Assembly: GCA_027019885.1 (NCBI GenBank)
Contig: JALUWC010000169.1
Location: 1-12,762 of the forward strand
Source of the DNA: Geoglobus sp.
GTDB taxonomy: Archaea > Halobacteriota > Archaeoglobi > Archaeoglobales > Archaeoglobaceae
Direction of reading: 5' to 3'
DNA: 12,762 bases
Part shown: piece by piece, positions 1 to 6,463 of the stretch
Position numbering within the stretch: position 1 is the first letter of the stretch
Layout of the letters: the number at the start of each line of letters is the position of its first letter
The notes under the pieces: model-generated
Database searches by the model: none
The model's input: only the letters and a program-made list of their open reading frames with translations
Told to the model about the DNA's origin: nothing
Program-made: the position numbers and the translations under genes

Positions 1-2
1 TG

Positions 3-932
3 AGGACTGCAAGAGACCTTGTCAAAAGCGAGAAGGCCGTGCCGCTGAGCAGAGTACTCTCAGAGGTTGCAGTTACTCCTGACGAGGCGAAGTACCACCT
101 GAAGAGGGTTGCAAAGTACATACCCGTTGACATAAGAGTTGAGACAGGAGATGGGAGAACAGAGGTTCACGTTTCAGTTCCTGAGTTCAGAAGGGATTCC
201 TTCATCGACTGGCTGGGGTATGCTGTTCCAAGGTCGCAGTCAGGCTTTGGATACGAGAGCTTCCTTGTTGACCTTAACTCTGACTGGGTTGAGGCGCTGA
301 AAAAAGCTGTGAGAAAATCGCTTGCAAGGGTGAACATAAAAACGGTAATAGGCAGCTTCTACGAGAAGCTTGTTGCAAGGCTCTTCGAGATCATATGCAG
401 CAGGGCTGATAATCCTTCTCTGTCTAGGTTTTCTCTGCCCTTCGTGTTCCGGGATGAGAAAGTGACGAATGTCTGGATTGTGACTGAAAACGGTAGAAAG
501 CTCGAGTTCGATGTTCTGATCAGAGGAACTTTCTATCCCTTTGATGTAATGGCCGGCGGGAGGCCATCGCTAGACATAATCATACCGATAGAGTGCAAGT
601 ACCGCATGGTCAGGCCTGAGGATGTGACAGCCTTCGATGACAGGATAAGGGCTGCTTTTGGAGAGAGCAGGAACGTTCTTCCCCTGATGATCGGCCTTGG
701 CTGGAACAACGAGGCTCTGCATATCGCGAGAAGGCTTGGAATAATGACTCTCTACTTCTCGGCTGTTGACAGGCTGATCAGCGAGATGACAGGGAGGCGT
801 TACAGGCACGAGGACGAGTGGAGGAGAGTTGAGGAAATGCTGAACAGCGGGGAGATCACGCTGAAGGAGCTCAGGGAGAGACTTAGAAAAGGTGAGTGGA
901 GGTTTGAGTTTGAGAGACATTTAAATATGTAG
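3..932 (+). CDS. PD-(D/E)XK nuclease-like protein, 5' end outside window
   Basis: The frame is open from the window edge. The first possible start inside is a GTG at 39, but a helix-turn-helix-like stretch (LSRVLSEVAVTPDEAKYHL) begins there and the frame continues upstream, so the true start is probably outside. Numbered from the GTG, the protein has about 297 residues. A restriction-endonuclease-like core is visible: a helix with E109 (GSFYEK), D158 in LEFDVLI, and E185-C-K187 in IIPIECKY, followed by VTAFDDRI and a hydrophobic strand. This gives the E...D...ExK set seen in Mrr/RecB-type folds. A substrate cannot be named; DNA is likely from the fold. Alternatives are a Holliday-junction or repair nuclease, or an inactive relative. 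Its last codons contain the promoter of the next gene, so the two need not be an operon. Confidence 0.6.
   Translation, partial: RTARDLVKSEKAVPLSRVLSEVAVTPDEAKYHLKRVAKYIPVDIRVETGDGRTEVHVSVPEFRRDSFIDWLGYAVPRSQSGFGYESFLVDLNSDWVEALKKAVRKSLARVNIKTVIGSFYEKLVARLFEIICSRADNPSLSRFSLPFVFRDEKVTNVWIVTENGRKLEFDVLIRGTFYPFDVMAGGRPSLDIIIPIECKYRMVRPEDVTAFDDRIRAAFGESRNVLPLMIGLGWNNEALHIARRLGIMTLYFSAVDRLISEMTGRRYRHEDEWRRVEEMLNSGEITLKELRERLRKGEWRFEFERHLNM
919..927 (+). promoter_or_regulatory. TATA-like box for the gene at 951
   Basis: TTTAAATAT sits inside the last codons of the nuclease gene, centred about 27 bases before the ATG at 951. That is the archaeal TATA-to-start spacing, and no Shine-Dalgarno sequence lies between, so a leaderless mRNA beginning at or next to the ATG is predicted. 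Confidence 0.5.
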
Positions 933-950
933 GACTTCCAAATACTTATT

Positions 951-1787
951 ATGGAGCATCTAAATTCTGAGTTTATTCGAATTTGCAAGGATTCGTCTGA
1001 TTTCGAGGTTCAGAGATTACCTAAGAACATTGACGAAACGCTGTCTTATCTTTCATCCTTGCCAAACAAAACAAATTTCAAATTTTCTGATCCTAATTAT
1101 TTCAAAGAGATTTTTACTCAAGATGTATATAAAGGCATGAAATTATATTGGAAGGAAATAGATGAAAGGATAAAACTGTTATGGCAAACTATGGGTTTAA
1201 AAGGATTTCATCTTCTAAATGGAATCGTTAAATGTATTAATACTAGGAATTATTATTCTGCTTCGATATTAGTGCGAGCATTATTAGAGAATGCTGCGGT
1301 TTTCCACTATTATCTGTGGAAAATAATACCAACTTACAACGATTTCAGATCAGATACGATATTAAAGAAGAAAATTACTAACAGGGAAGTTATGGGTGTT
1401 ATAGTTTCAAGAGAACTTGAAAACTTGCTCATAAAGTACTCCCACGGAACAAAGATGAAAGATATAGTAAAAGTGAAAAAGGAGTGGGAACAGGAAAGAA
1501 TTTCAACATTTATGAACTTTCTATCAAAAAATAAGAAATATAAAAATGCCTACAAATTTTACTCTATTTTGTGTGAAATTGCCCATCCTAACTTTGGTAG
1601 CATTCTTGCTTTTTATGATCATGGAGCTGGAACAAACATATACACTGAAGTAAGTTTCAGTAAGTCACAAAATGTTCAATTTTTTCTAAATACCTCTGCA
1701 TATCCAATAAATATCTCATGTGAGATTTTAAAAGAAGGTATTAACTCTATACGAGACATTAGTTTTTATAAAATACTTTTTGGATAA
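951..1787 (+). CDS. AT-rich helical protein, DUF5677/HEPN-like pattern
   Basis: This is a 278-residue, mostly helical, soluble protein with no signal peptide. Two features stand out: a central helix with VRALLENAAVFHYY (R109, E113) and a later CEIAHPNFGS (H212). A spaced R..E helix followed by an 'xxAHP' motif is the pattern of DUF5677-like proteins and recalls HEPN-type helical bundles, which are common in toxins and abortive-infection proteins. This is a motif-level resemblance only, so the function is unassigned. The gene is visibly AT-richer than the nuclease gene before it and uses many ATA and AAA codons, which suggests separate acquisition. A TATA-like box 27 bases upstream predicts leaderless transcription. 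It converges on the cdc6-like gene with a 35-base A-rich gap. Confidence 0.6.
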   Translation: MEHLNSEFIRICKDSSDFEVQRLPKNIDETLSYLSSLPNKTNFKFSDPNYFKEIFTQDVYKGMKLYWKEIDERIKLLWQTMGLKGFHLLNGIVKCINTRNYYSASILVRALLENAAVFHYYLWKIIPTYNDFRSDTILKKKITNREVMGVIVSRELENLLIKYSHGTKMKDIVKVKKEWEQERISTFMNFLSKNKKYKNAYKFYSILCEIAHPNFGSILAFYDHGAGTNIYTEVSFSKSQNVQFFLNTSAYPINISCEILKEGINSIRDISFYKILFG

Positions 1788-1822
1788 GTATAAAATAGCA
1801 AAAAAGGTAGAAGTCCTAAAAT

Positions 1823-2920
1823 CTAGGATAATATAAGCTTTTTCGGCACATTCAGCCTTATGAAATAACTCCCACCAACTCCCCTTCTCTCCATTGATAT
1901 CAACCCGTATCTCACAAGCCTCTCAAGGTAATAGCGGAGCATCCTGTCCCTTACTCCAGAAGGATACACCTTCCTGTACAGCTCGTAAAACTCAGGATAG
2001 AAAATTCCGTTCTCAGGAATTAGGGAGATTATCTTCCTTTCCTTTGATGAGAGCTGCTCCACCATGCTTTTTGTCTTTGCGAACTGTGATTCGGCCAGAG
2101 CGTTTTTGATGTGTTCAACAGTAATCCTGTATTTTCCATCCTTCTTCGCGAGTTCTCCAGCTCTGAGCAGGGTTTCCCTTGCAATTCTCACATCCCCTCC
2201 CATCTCGCAGGCAACCTCTGCTAGGTACTCTACTGCTTCTTCATCCACCACTCCCTTCTGTAACGCGAACTCGACGCGCATCCTTATTATCTCCCTCATC
2301 TCCTCAAGGGTGTATGCTCTGTAGGGTATTTCCTCAACAGGGCGGAGAGAGCTCTTTATGCGCGGATCGACGTTCATGAAAACGAACTGGTCGTTTGTTA
2401 CCATTATCAGCAGGGCCGGGATTGCCCCCTCCTTCAGTCTGGAGAGGTCGTAGAGAACTTCAGAGCCTCTCGGTAAAAGATGGTCGATCTCGTCAAAGCA
2501 TATGATCGGGAAAGCCTTTGTCTTCTTCAGCTCGGAGACGAGAAGATCGTAGAGCTCGTCATATGCTACGCCCCTTCTTGAGGGAATCCTCCTCGTCGGT
2601 CTTACCTTGCGGAAGAACTCGAAGATTATTGTGTAAAGAGCTCCCATTCTGGTGTTAACCCGGAAGCAGTTTATGTAAACAGTGAAAGCATTTGTCTCCT
2701 CTTCGAGCTTTCTGAAGATGAACTTAATAGAGGCTGTCTTTCCTGTTCCGGGCGGGCCGTAGATGAAGATGTTCGAGATTTGCGAGTGGTTCTTCAGGGC
2801 GGTGTTTATTATTGATGAAATTGCCTTTATCTCCTTCTCCCGATGCGGAAGATGATCGGGTATGTAATCCGGAAACAGAACTTCCTTCTGCCTGAAAACA
2901 GGATCTTCGCTCACATACAT
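1823..2920 (-). CDS. cdc6: Orc1/Cdc6-family replication initiator (AAA+ ATPase)
   Basis: Archaeal Orc1/Cdc6 binds replication origins and helps load the MCM helicase. From the ATG at 2920 the protein has 365 residues. Visible parts are Walker A GPPGTGKT (55-62), Walker B IICFDEID (D143, E144), sensor 1 VTND (N176), the RIKSSLRP region with a possible arginine finger, sensor 2 GGDVRIARE (R245), and a C-terminal winged helix (about 285-355) ending in GVGGSYFIRL. The frame stays open 84 codons upstream, but that stretch does not resemble the family and crosses the divergent promoter. The start at MYVSEDPVF is supported by a TATA box about 26 bases upstream. It is somewhat short for the family (often near 400 residues). 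Its AbiE, integrase and transfer-gene neighbours suggest a plasmid- or element-borne paralogue rather than the main chromosomal copy (inference). Confidence 0.92.
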   Translation of the reverse strand: MYVSEDPVFRQKEVLFPDYIPDHLPHREKEIKAISSIINTALKNHSQISNIFIYGPPGTGKTASIKFIFRKLEEETNAFTVYINCFRVNTRMGALYTIIFEFFRKVRPTRRIPSRRGVAYDELYDLLVSELKKTKAFPIICFDEIDHLLPRGSEVLYDLSRLKEGAIPALLIMVTNDQFVFMNVDPRIKSSLRPVEEIPYRAYTLEEMREIIRMRVEFALQKGVVDEEAVEYLAEVACEMGGDVRIARETLLRAGELAKKDGKYRITVEHIKNALAESQFAKTKSMVEQLSSKERKIISLIPENGIFYPEFYELYRKVYPSGVRDRMLRYYLERLVRYGLISMERRGVGGSYFIRLNVPKKLILS

Positions 2921-2930
2921 GATTAGAATT

Positions 2931-2958
2931 GGTCTGGAAGAATTTTTAAAGGTTGGAA
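2931..2958 (-). promoter_or_regulatory. cdc6 promoter flanked by two GGT(C)TGGAA repeats
   Basis: On the minus strand CTTTAAAAATT (centre near 2946) lies 26 bases before the ATG at 2920, so leaderless transcription is predicted. Reading the plus strand, GGTCTGGAA (2931-2939) and GGTTGGAA (2951-2958) flank this box with starts 20 bases apart, two helical turns. On the minus strand both contain TTCCA, which is also part of archaeal mini-ORB motifs (known generally). They could be Orc1/Cdc6 or repressor contacts. The promoter call is firmer than the binding-site call. Confidence 0.5.
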
Positions 2959-2996
2959 AAGTGGATTGCAAAGTGCTGGTGATGAGTAACTGTACA

Positions 2997-3051
2997 TTGT
3001 TATTCATGTAACTACCATCAACTTTTTTAAAGATTGTTACACAAATAACAA
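2997..3051 (+). promoter_or_regulatory. AbiE operon promoter with inverted operator pair
   Basis: Two 16-base sites face each other. TTGTTATTCATGTAAC is at 2997-3012, and GTTACACAAATAACAA is at 3036-3051, whose complement reads TTGTTATTTGTGTAAC. They match at 14 of 16 positions. Between them ACTTTTTTAAAG (centre about 3028) is a TATA-like box 26 bases before the ATG at 3054. The right site lies between TATA and start, and the left site lies upstream of the box. Characterised AbiEi antitoxins bind inverted repeats in their own promoter and repress it, so this is a strong candidate operator for negative autoregulation. Confidence 0.65.
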
Positions 3052-3053
3052 GT

Positions 3054-3683
3054 ATGAAAAAATTCACGAAATACGTGCTCTCAGAGTTCGGAGGGAAGGC
3101 TGTAACAAGGAAAGAGCTGGAAAAAGCATGTAAAAGATTTGGAGAGAATGCAGACAGGGTTATAAACTTCATGATATCCTATGGCTACCTGATAAGAATT
3201 CTCCGCGGAGTTTATTACGTTAAAACTCTTGAGGAGTTCAGCACGCGAAAGAGTGTCAGCACATTGAAAATCATCTATCTGGGAATGAATGAGCTTAACG
3301 TGAAATGGTACTTTGGTCTGAACACGGCTTTGAGGCTGAATGGTGCAACACATGAATTCTCTCCTGTGATCCATGTGCTGAGTGATTCTATTTACAGACC
3401 GAAGATTGTGAATATCAATGGAGAGGATGTCAGGTTCATAAAGCTGAAAAAGGAGCTCTTCGGCTTTGGAGTTGTTGAGAAAAAAGGGATGAGATATTCA
3501 GATCTTGAGAAAACCCTGCTTGACATGGCATATCTCTCGAGATACCACTCGATGCCAGAGGAGAGAATTGTGGTAACACTCAAAGAGTATGGGAGGAATG
3601 CCAGAAAGAAAAAGCTTGCAGAATACCTTCGCTTCTATCCGAAGAGCGTGAGGAGAGTGGTTGAGAATGCCGGACTTGTCTGA
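3054..3683 (+). CDS. abiEi: AbiEi-family antitoxin (winged-helix transcriptional regulator)
   Basis: The protein has 209 residues. Residues 1-58 form a winged helix with a conserved wing ILRGVYYVKT, and the C-terminal domain carries SDLEKTLLDMAYLS (149-162), the 'xLEKTLLD' signature of AbiEi/type IV antitoxins. Known members neutralise the AbiEii nucleotidyltransferase without stable complex formation and repress their own operon. It overlaps the next gene, AbiEii, by 17 bases, the standard toxin-antitoxin arrangement. The start is an ATG with no Shine-Dalgarno sequence, placed 26 bases after a TATA-like box, so the mRNA is probably leaderless. The inverted sites around that box fit autoregulation. 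In this context it may stabilise an integrated element (inference). Confidence 0.85.
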   Translation: MKKFTKYVLSEFGGKAVTRKELEKACKRFGENADRVINFMISYGYLIRILRGVYYVKTLEEFSTRKSVSTLKIIYLGMNELNVKWYFGLNTALRLNGATHEFSPVIHVLSDSIYRPKIVNINGEDVRFIKLKKELFGFGVVEKKGMRYSDLEKTLLDMAYLSRYHSMPEERIVVTLKEYGRNARKKKLAEYLRFYPKSVRRVVENAGLV

Positions 3684-4578
3684 GTTTGTTGCCTTCGTGT
3701 CTGAGAAATCAGGGATTCGAAAACCATCGCTGATCGAGAGGGATGTGCTTATCCACAGGATTCTGAGAGGAATCAACTCTGCATTTGGCAATGCATATCT
3801 CTTTAAGGGTGGAAGCTGTCTGGTGAAGTGTTATTTCGGATACTACCGCTTCAGCGTTGATCTCGATTTCACGTGGAGGGAGCAGAAAGCCTGGAAGAAT
3901 CTGGGAAAGAAGGGTTTGAGAAGGGAGCTTGTTGCGCAGGCTGAAAAATTCGGCTCCGTTCTTGAGAGCACTGCACACGACATGGAGCTCGATTTCAGAT
4001 GTGATTTAAAGAACAGAAACTACGTGGAGTTTGGAAGCGGGAGCAGAATGGCGACATTCAAGCTCTGGATGGGAGGTGAACTCATCAAAATTCAGGTTAA
4101 TTTTGTTGAAAGGCTCATCTTTCCTCACAGAAATGTTACTGCAAAAACGCTTCTTGCCGGCAGGAAAATTCAGGATGATGAAAAAGCATATTTTGAGGAG
4201 TTTATGGAATTCTATCATCCCGTGAAAGTTGCAGCCTACAGCCTCGAGGAAATTCTATGCGAGAAGATTCGCGCAATACTGACAAGGCAGGCGATGAAGC
4301 TGAGAGATATTTACGATGTGTTCATGATCGAGAAAGCTGGAGTGAGAATGGAGGAGCTGAGAGAGGAAATTCTCGCAAAGATTGGTGTGGCGATGAGATT
4401 TAAAAAGTACAGGGAAGCTCTCATGGCCAGCATCAATACGCTTGATCTTGAGAACGTTCTCGATGATCCTTCTGAGATGCAAATGTTTGTTATAAAACCA
4501 ACAGAGGAGTTCTATTCCTTTGTAGGTGAACTGGAGAACTTCCTGAAAGATGTTGCACGAGAGGTTTCAAAAAAGTGA
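3667..4578 (+). CDS. abiEii: AbiEii-family nucleotidyltransferase toxin
   Basis: The protein has 303 residues from the ATG at 3667; a TTG at 3661 would add two. It shows the AbiEii (DUF1814-type) nucleotidyltransferase layout: YLFKGGSCLVK (about 45-54), RFSVDLDF (61-68) with two metal-binding aspartates D65 and D67, IKIQVNF (140-146), and the helical signature SLEEILCEKIRAILTR...RDIYDVF (192-219). The known role is transfer of nucleotides, with growth arrest upon phage infection or loss of antitoxin. In IKIQVNF the usual place for a third acidic residue is occupied by Q and N, which may weaken metal binding or mean the acid lies elsewhere. It is translationally coupled to the antitoxin through the 17-base overlap. 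It ends in a lysine-rich tail just before an AT-rich spacer. Confidence 0.87.
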   Translation: MPDLSEFVAFVSEKSGIRKPSLIERDVLIHRILRGINSAFGNAYLFKGGSCLVKCYFGYYRFSVDLDFTWREQKAWKNLGKKGLRRELVAQAEKFGSVLESTAHDMELDFRCDLKNRNYVEFGSGSRMATFKLWMGGELIKIQVNFVERLIFPHRNVTAKTLLAGRKIQDDEKAYFEEFMEFYHPVKVAAYSLEEILCEKIRAILTRQAMKLRDIYDVFMIEKAGVRMEELREEILAKIGVAMRFKKYREALMASINTLDLENVLDDPSEMQMFVIKPTEEFYSFVGELENFLKDVAREVSKK

Positions 4579-4580
4579 AA

Positions 4581-4610
4581 TTTTAAATACAAGTTTTACA
4601 TATAATAAAT
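4581..4610 (+). promoter_or_regulatory. AT-rich promoter region upstream of the stem-loop and integrase
   Basis: TTTTAAATAC (4581-4590) and CATATAATAAA (4600-4610) are both TATA-like. Starts would fall near 4612 or 4632, just before the stem-loop at 4636 and 80-100 bases before the integrase ATG. Either the integrase has a long structured leader, which is unusual in this otherwise leaderless set, or a separate small RNA starts here. Confidence 0.4.
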
Positions 4611-4635
4611 TTTGAAATTTTGCAATGGGCTCTCT

Positions 4636-4709
4636 GAGGGGATAGGGGCTCTGTTTGCCGTTATTTTGGTCCAGCCCCGGCGCCACTTGCAATTAACAGA
4701 GCCTCCCCC
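4636..4709 (+). ncRNA. Strong stem-loop: candidate structured leader, small RNA or recombination site
   Basis: GGCTCTGTT (4647-4655) pairs perfectly with AACAGAGCC (4695-4703). The helix continues outward past a three-base ATA bulge, with GGGG (4638-4641) against CCCC (4706-4709). Inside, GCCG (4657-4660) can pair with CGGC (4678-4681) around a 17-base loop. An extra copy of GGGCTCT at 4627-4633 could compete for AGAGCC, and TTGCAAT occurs on both sides (4620-4626, 4687-4693). No tRNA T-loop, C/D boxes or terminal ACA was seen, so no known RNA class is assigned. The first integrase start lies six bases after the helix. The ncRNA type is provisional. Confidence 0.35.
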
Positions 4710-4714
4710 AATTT

Positions 4715-5905
4715 ATGGGAGAGGTAAGATCAAAATCTGATATGGAAGATATGCATTTCTACAGAAAGCGCTACGAACTTGCAATCAAACTTCTCAGGGA
4801 GTCAGGCATTTCTCAAAAGAACAAAGAACTCATAGAAAAATTCTGCAACGACTGCTTTGCTCAGGGAATAACTGCTGGAAGGGTGCAGAAGTACGCGTAC
4901 ATCCTCAGAAAGGTTGCTGAGTGGCTGGGAAAGGATTTTGACAGGGCAACGGAGGATGATCTCAAAAGAGTCATCGCTATGATAAACACATCTCCATTCA
5001 CAGAATGGACAAAGTACGATTACAAGCGTTCCATAAAGAAGTTCTTCAGGTGGCTTGGTAAGGAGGATGTTATTTCTTGGCTCAGATGTAAAGAGATAAA
5101 GAACAGAAAGCTCCCAGAAGAAATTCTTTCAGAGAAAGACATCAAAAAGATGATAGACGCTGCAAGATCTCCGAGAGACAGGGCTCTAATCTCTGTTCTC
5201 TACGAATCCGGATGCAGGGTGGGGGAGTTTCTCTCCATGAAAATTAAGAACATTTCCTTTGACAGGTACGGAGCGGTGATAGTCGTTCACGGAAAGACTG
5301 GCTACAGAAGGATAAGGCTTGTTTCCTCTGTTCCATATCTAGCCGAATGGGTGAACATGCATCCTCTCAATGATGATCCTGAAGCGTGGCTATGGATATC
5401 ACTCAGCAGGTTTAGCAGACTTTCTTACAATTCCTTGAGAACAGTACTCAGAACCATTGCAGAGAAGGCAGGAGTTAAGAAGAAGGTAAATCCGCATGCC
5501 TTCAGGCATGCAAGGGCAACGCACCTTGCAAATCATCTCACGGAAGCGCAGATGAAGGAGTTTTTCGGCTGGGTTCAGGACAGCGATATGGCGAGCGTTT
5601 ACGTCCATCTTTCTGGAAGGGATGTGGATAGAGCGATACTGAAACTGTATGGAATGGAGATGGATGAAGAAAACAATGGCGAGCTGCTCAAGCCAAAGAA
5701 GTGCCTTCGCTGTGGTGAAACAAACCCGGCAACGAATCAGGTATGCCAGCGCTGTTTCTTTCCTCTAGATCAGAGAGCAGAGAAACTGTTTGAAAGGGAG
5801 ATGAAGATGGAGATAATGGATCAGATAATGGAGACTCTCTGGAGTGACAGGGAGTTCAGGGAGTTCTTCCTGAAAAAGGTAAGGGAGGCAGAAATCCTAG
5901 CCTAG
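4715..5905 (+). CDS. Tyrosine recombinase/integrase with C-terminal zinc ribbon
   Basis: The protein has 396 residues. Residues 36-125 form a SAM-like core-binding domain and 135-310 the XerC/D-like catalytic domain. The catalytic set is complete: R168 in ESGCRVGEF, K194 in HGKTGYRR, H261-xx-R264 in HAFRHARATH, W286 in FFGWVQDS, and nucleophile Y296 in SVYVHLS. The C-terminal part adds C330-xx-C333 and C344-xx-C347, a zinc ribbon found in a group of archaeal integrases, then a charged helix. It catalyses site-specific strand exchange between attachment sites. The ATG at 4715 lacks an RBS. ATGs at 4742 and 4751 are in frame and follow GGGAGAGGT, so a slightly shorter protein is possible. It lies downstream of AbiE and converges with a zinc-ribbon gene, overlapping it by 9 bases. 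Confidence 0.88.
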   Translation: MGEVRSKSDMEDMHFYRKRYELAIKLLRESGISQKNKELIEKFCNDCFAQGITAGRVQKYAYILRKVAEWLGKDFDRATEDDLKRVIAMINTSPFTEWTKYDYKRSIKKFFRWLGKEDVISWLRCKEIKNRKLPEEILSEKDIKKMIDAARSPRDRALISVLYESGCRVGEFLSMKIKNISFDRYGAVIVVHGKTGYRRIRLVSSVPYLAEWVNMHPLNDDPEAWLWISLSRFSRLSYNSLRTVLRTIAEKAGVKKKVNPHAFRHARATHLANHLTEAQMKEFFGWVQDSDMASVYVHLSGRDVDRAILKLYGMEMDEENNGELLKPKKCLRCGETNPATNQVCQRCFFPLDQRAEKLFEREMKMEIMDQIMETLWSDREFREFFLKKVREAEILA

Positions 5906-6115
5906 CTGCTTCCTCCTCAGGAGCTCTTCAGCCAGTTCCTGAAAGACATCCCTCACCCACTTCCTCTCCTCGTCAAAGCTGCTCTCCTCGCTGAACTCAT
6001 GCCCGTTCCTGCATTCAAAGATCCTTCTGAAGACTCCTTTCTGGAAATCAGGCTCTATGTTCTTCAGAATTGCATCCTCTCCGCAGGAAGGGCATTTCCT
6101 GAATATTCCGGGCAT
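5897..6115 (-). CDS. Small zinc-ribbon protein
   Basis: The protein has 72 residues from the ATG at 6115. The N-terminal half is a zinc ribbon with KCPSCGED (C8, C11) and FECRNGHEF (C35, H39). The C-terminal half is a charged amphipathic helix (WVRDVFQELAEELLRRK). An in-frame ATG at 6151 adds twelve residues unlike a zinc ribbon; a weak TATA-like AAGTTAAAG about 26 bases before that ATG keeps it possible. Its stop lies within the end of the convergent integrase gene (9-base overlap), so the two transcripts share complementary 3' ends. Its function is unknown. The metal site suggests nucleic-acid or protein binding. The integrase next to it also ends in a zinc ribbon followed by a charged helix, though sequence relatedness was not demonstrated. 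Confidence 0.7.
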   Translation of the reverse strand: MPGIFRKCPSCGEDAILKNIEPDFQKGVFRRIFECRNGHEFSEESSFDEERKWVRDVFQELAEELLRRKQLG

Positions 6116-6172
6116 GAGAATAAAGTAAGAATGAGTGGAAAAGAGATTCAAGATAGTGTGGGGTGCAAACCT

Positions 6173-6463
6173 TTAACTTTCCGCTGTCTCCTGACCTATC
6201 TCGACTCTTTGCTCCTTAACCACCTTGTTGATGTATTTAAACAAGTAAAGAAGAGTGTACAAAATCACTTCTGTCTCATCACGGGTTGCTACTCCTCTAT
6301 GCGGCCCACCTGTACTGGAGAGAGTATAGAGATTGCTGACTAGTTTTTTCATTCCATCGGCCAAATGCCCACTCCCATCAATGGTCTTCCAGGATCTGAC
6401 AATCTCCCTTATTATCTCCAGAGTTTTCCTTGCACTAGTCTTTGAATCCTCGAAGAAGTTTGC
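6173..6463 (-). pseudogene. C-terminal part of a split gene, HEPN/Abi-like, after an in-frame TAG
   Basis: Directly after the TAG at 6464-6466 the same frame stays open for 96 codons to a TAA. It begins ANFFEDSKTSARKTLEIIRE and ends ...ETAES. The helices and the motif TGGPHRGVATRDETEVILYTLLYLFKYI resemble the C-terminal helical domain of abortive-infection/HEPN proteins (motif level only). The only internal starts are a TTG at 6364 and an ATG 12 bases later, neither with a Shine-Dalgarno sequence, so separate translation looks unlikely. The simplest reading is the 3' part of one gene cut by a nonsense change. Other genes here end in TAG, which argues against general TAG recoding. Confidence 0.6.

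Noticed and set aside
570..920. Minus-strand frame opposite the nuclease gene
   Set aside because: It is antisense to a well-supported coding region and has no domain, ribosome site or promoter.
2921..3172. An 84-residue N-terminal extension of Cdc6
   Set aside because: It runs through the divergent promoter and into the AbiEi gene, does not look like Cdc6, and the TATA box at 2946 fits a start at 2920.
4636..4709. The structured element as a tRNA, H/ACA or C/D guide RNA
   Set aside because: There is no T-loop, no ACA after the basal helix, and no paired C and D boxes, so it was left unclassified.
5999..6343. Plus-strand 114-residue frame across the zinc-ribbon gene and the split gene
   Set aside because: It is antisense to two better-supported genes and its composition is not protein-like.
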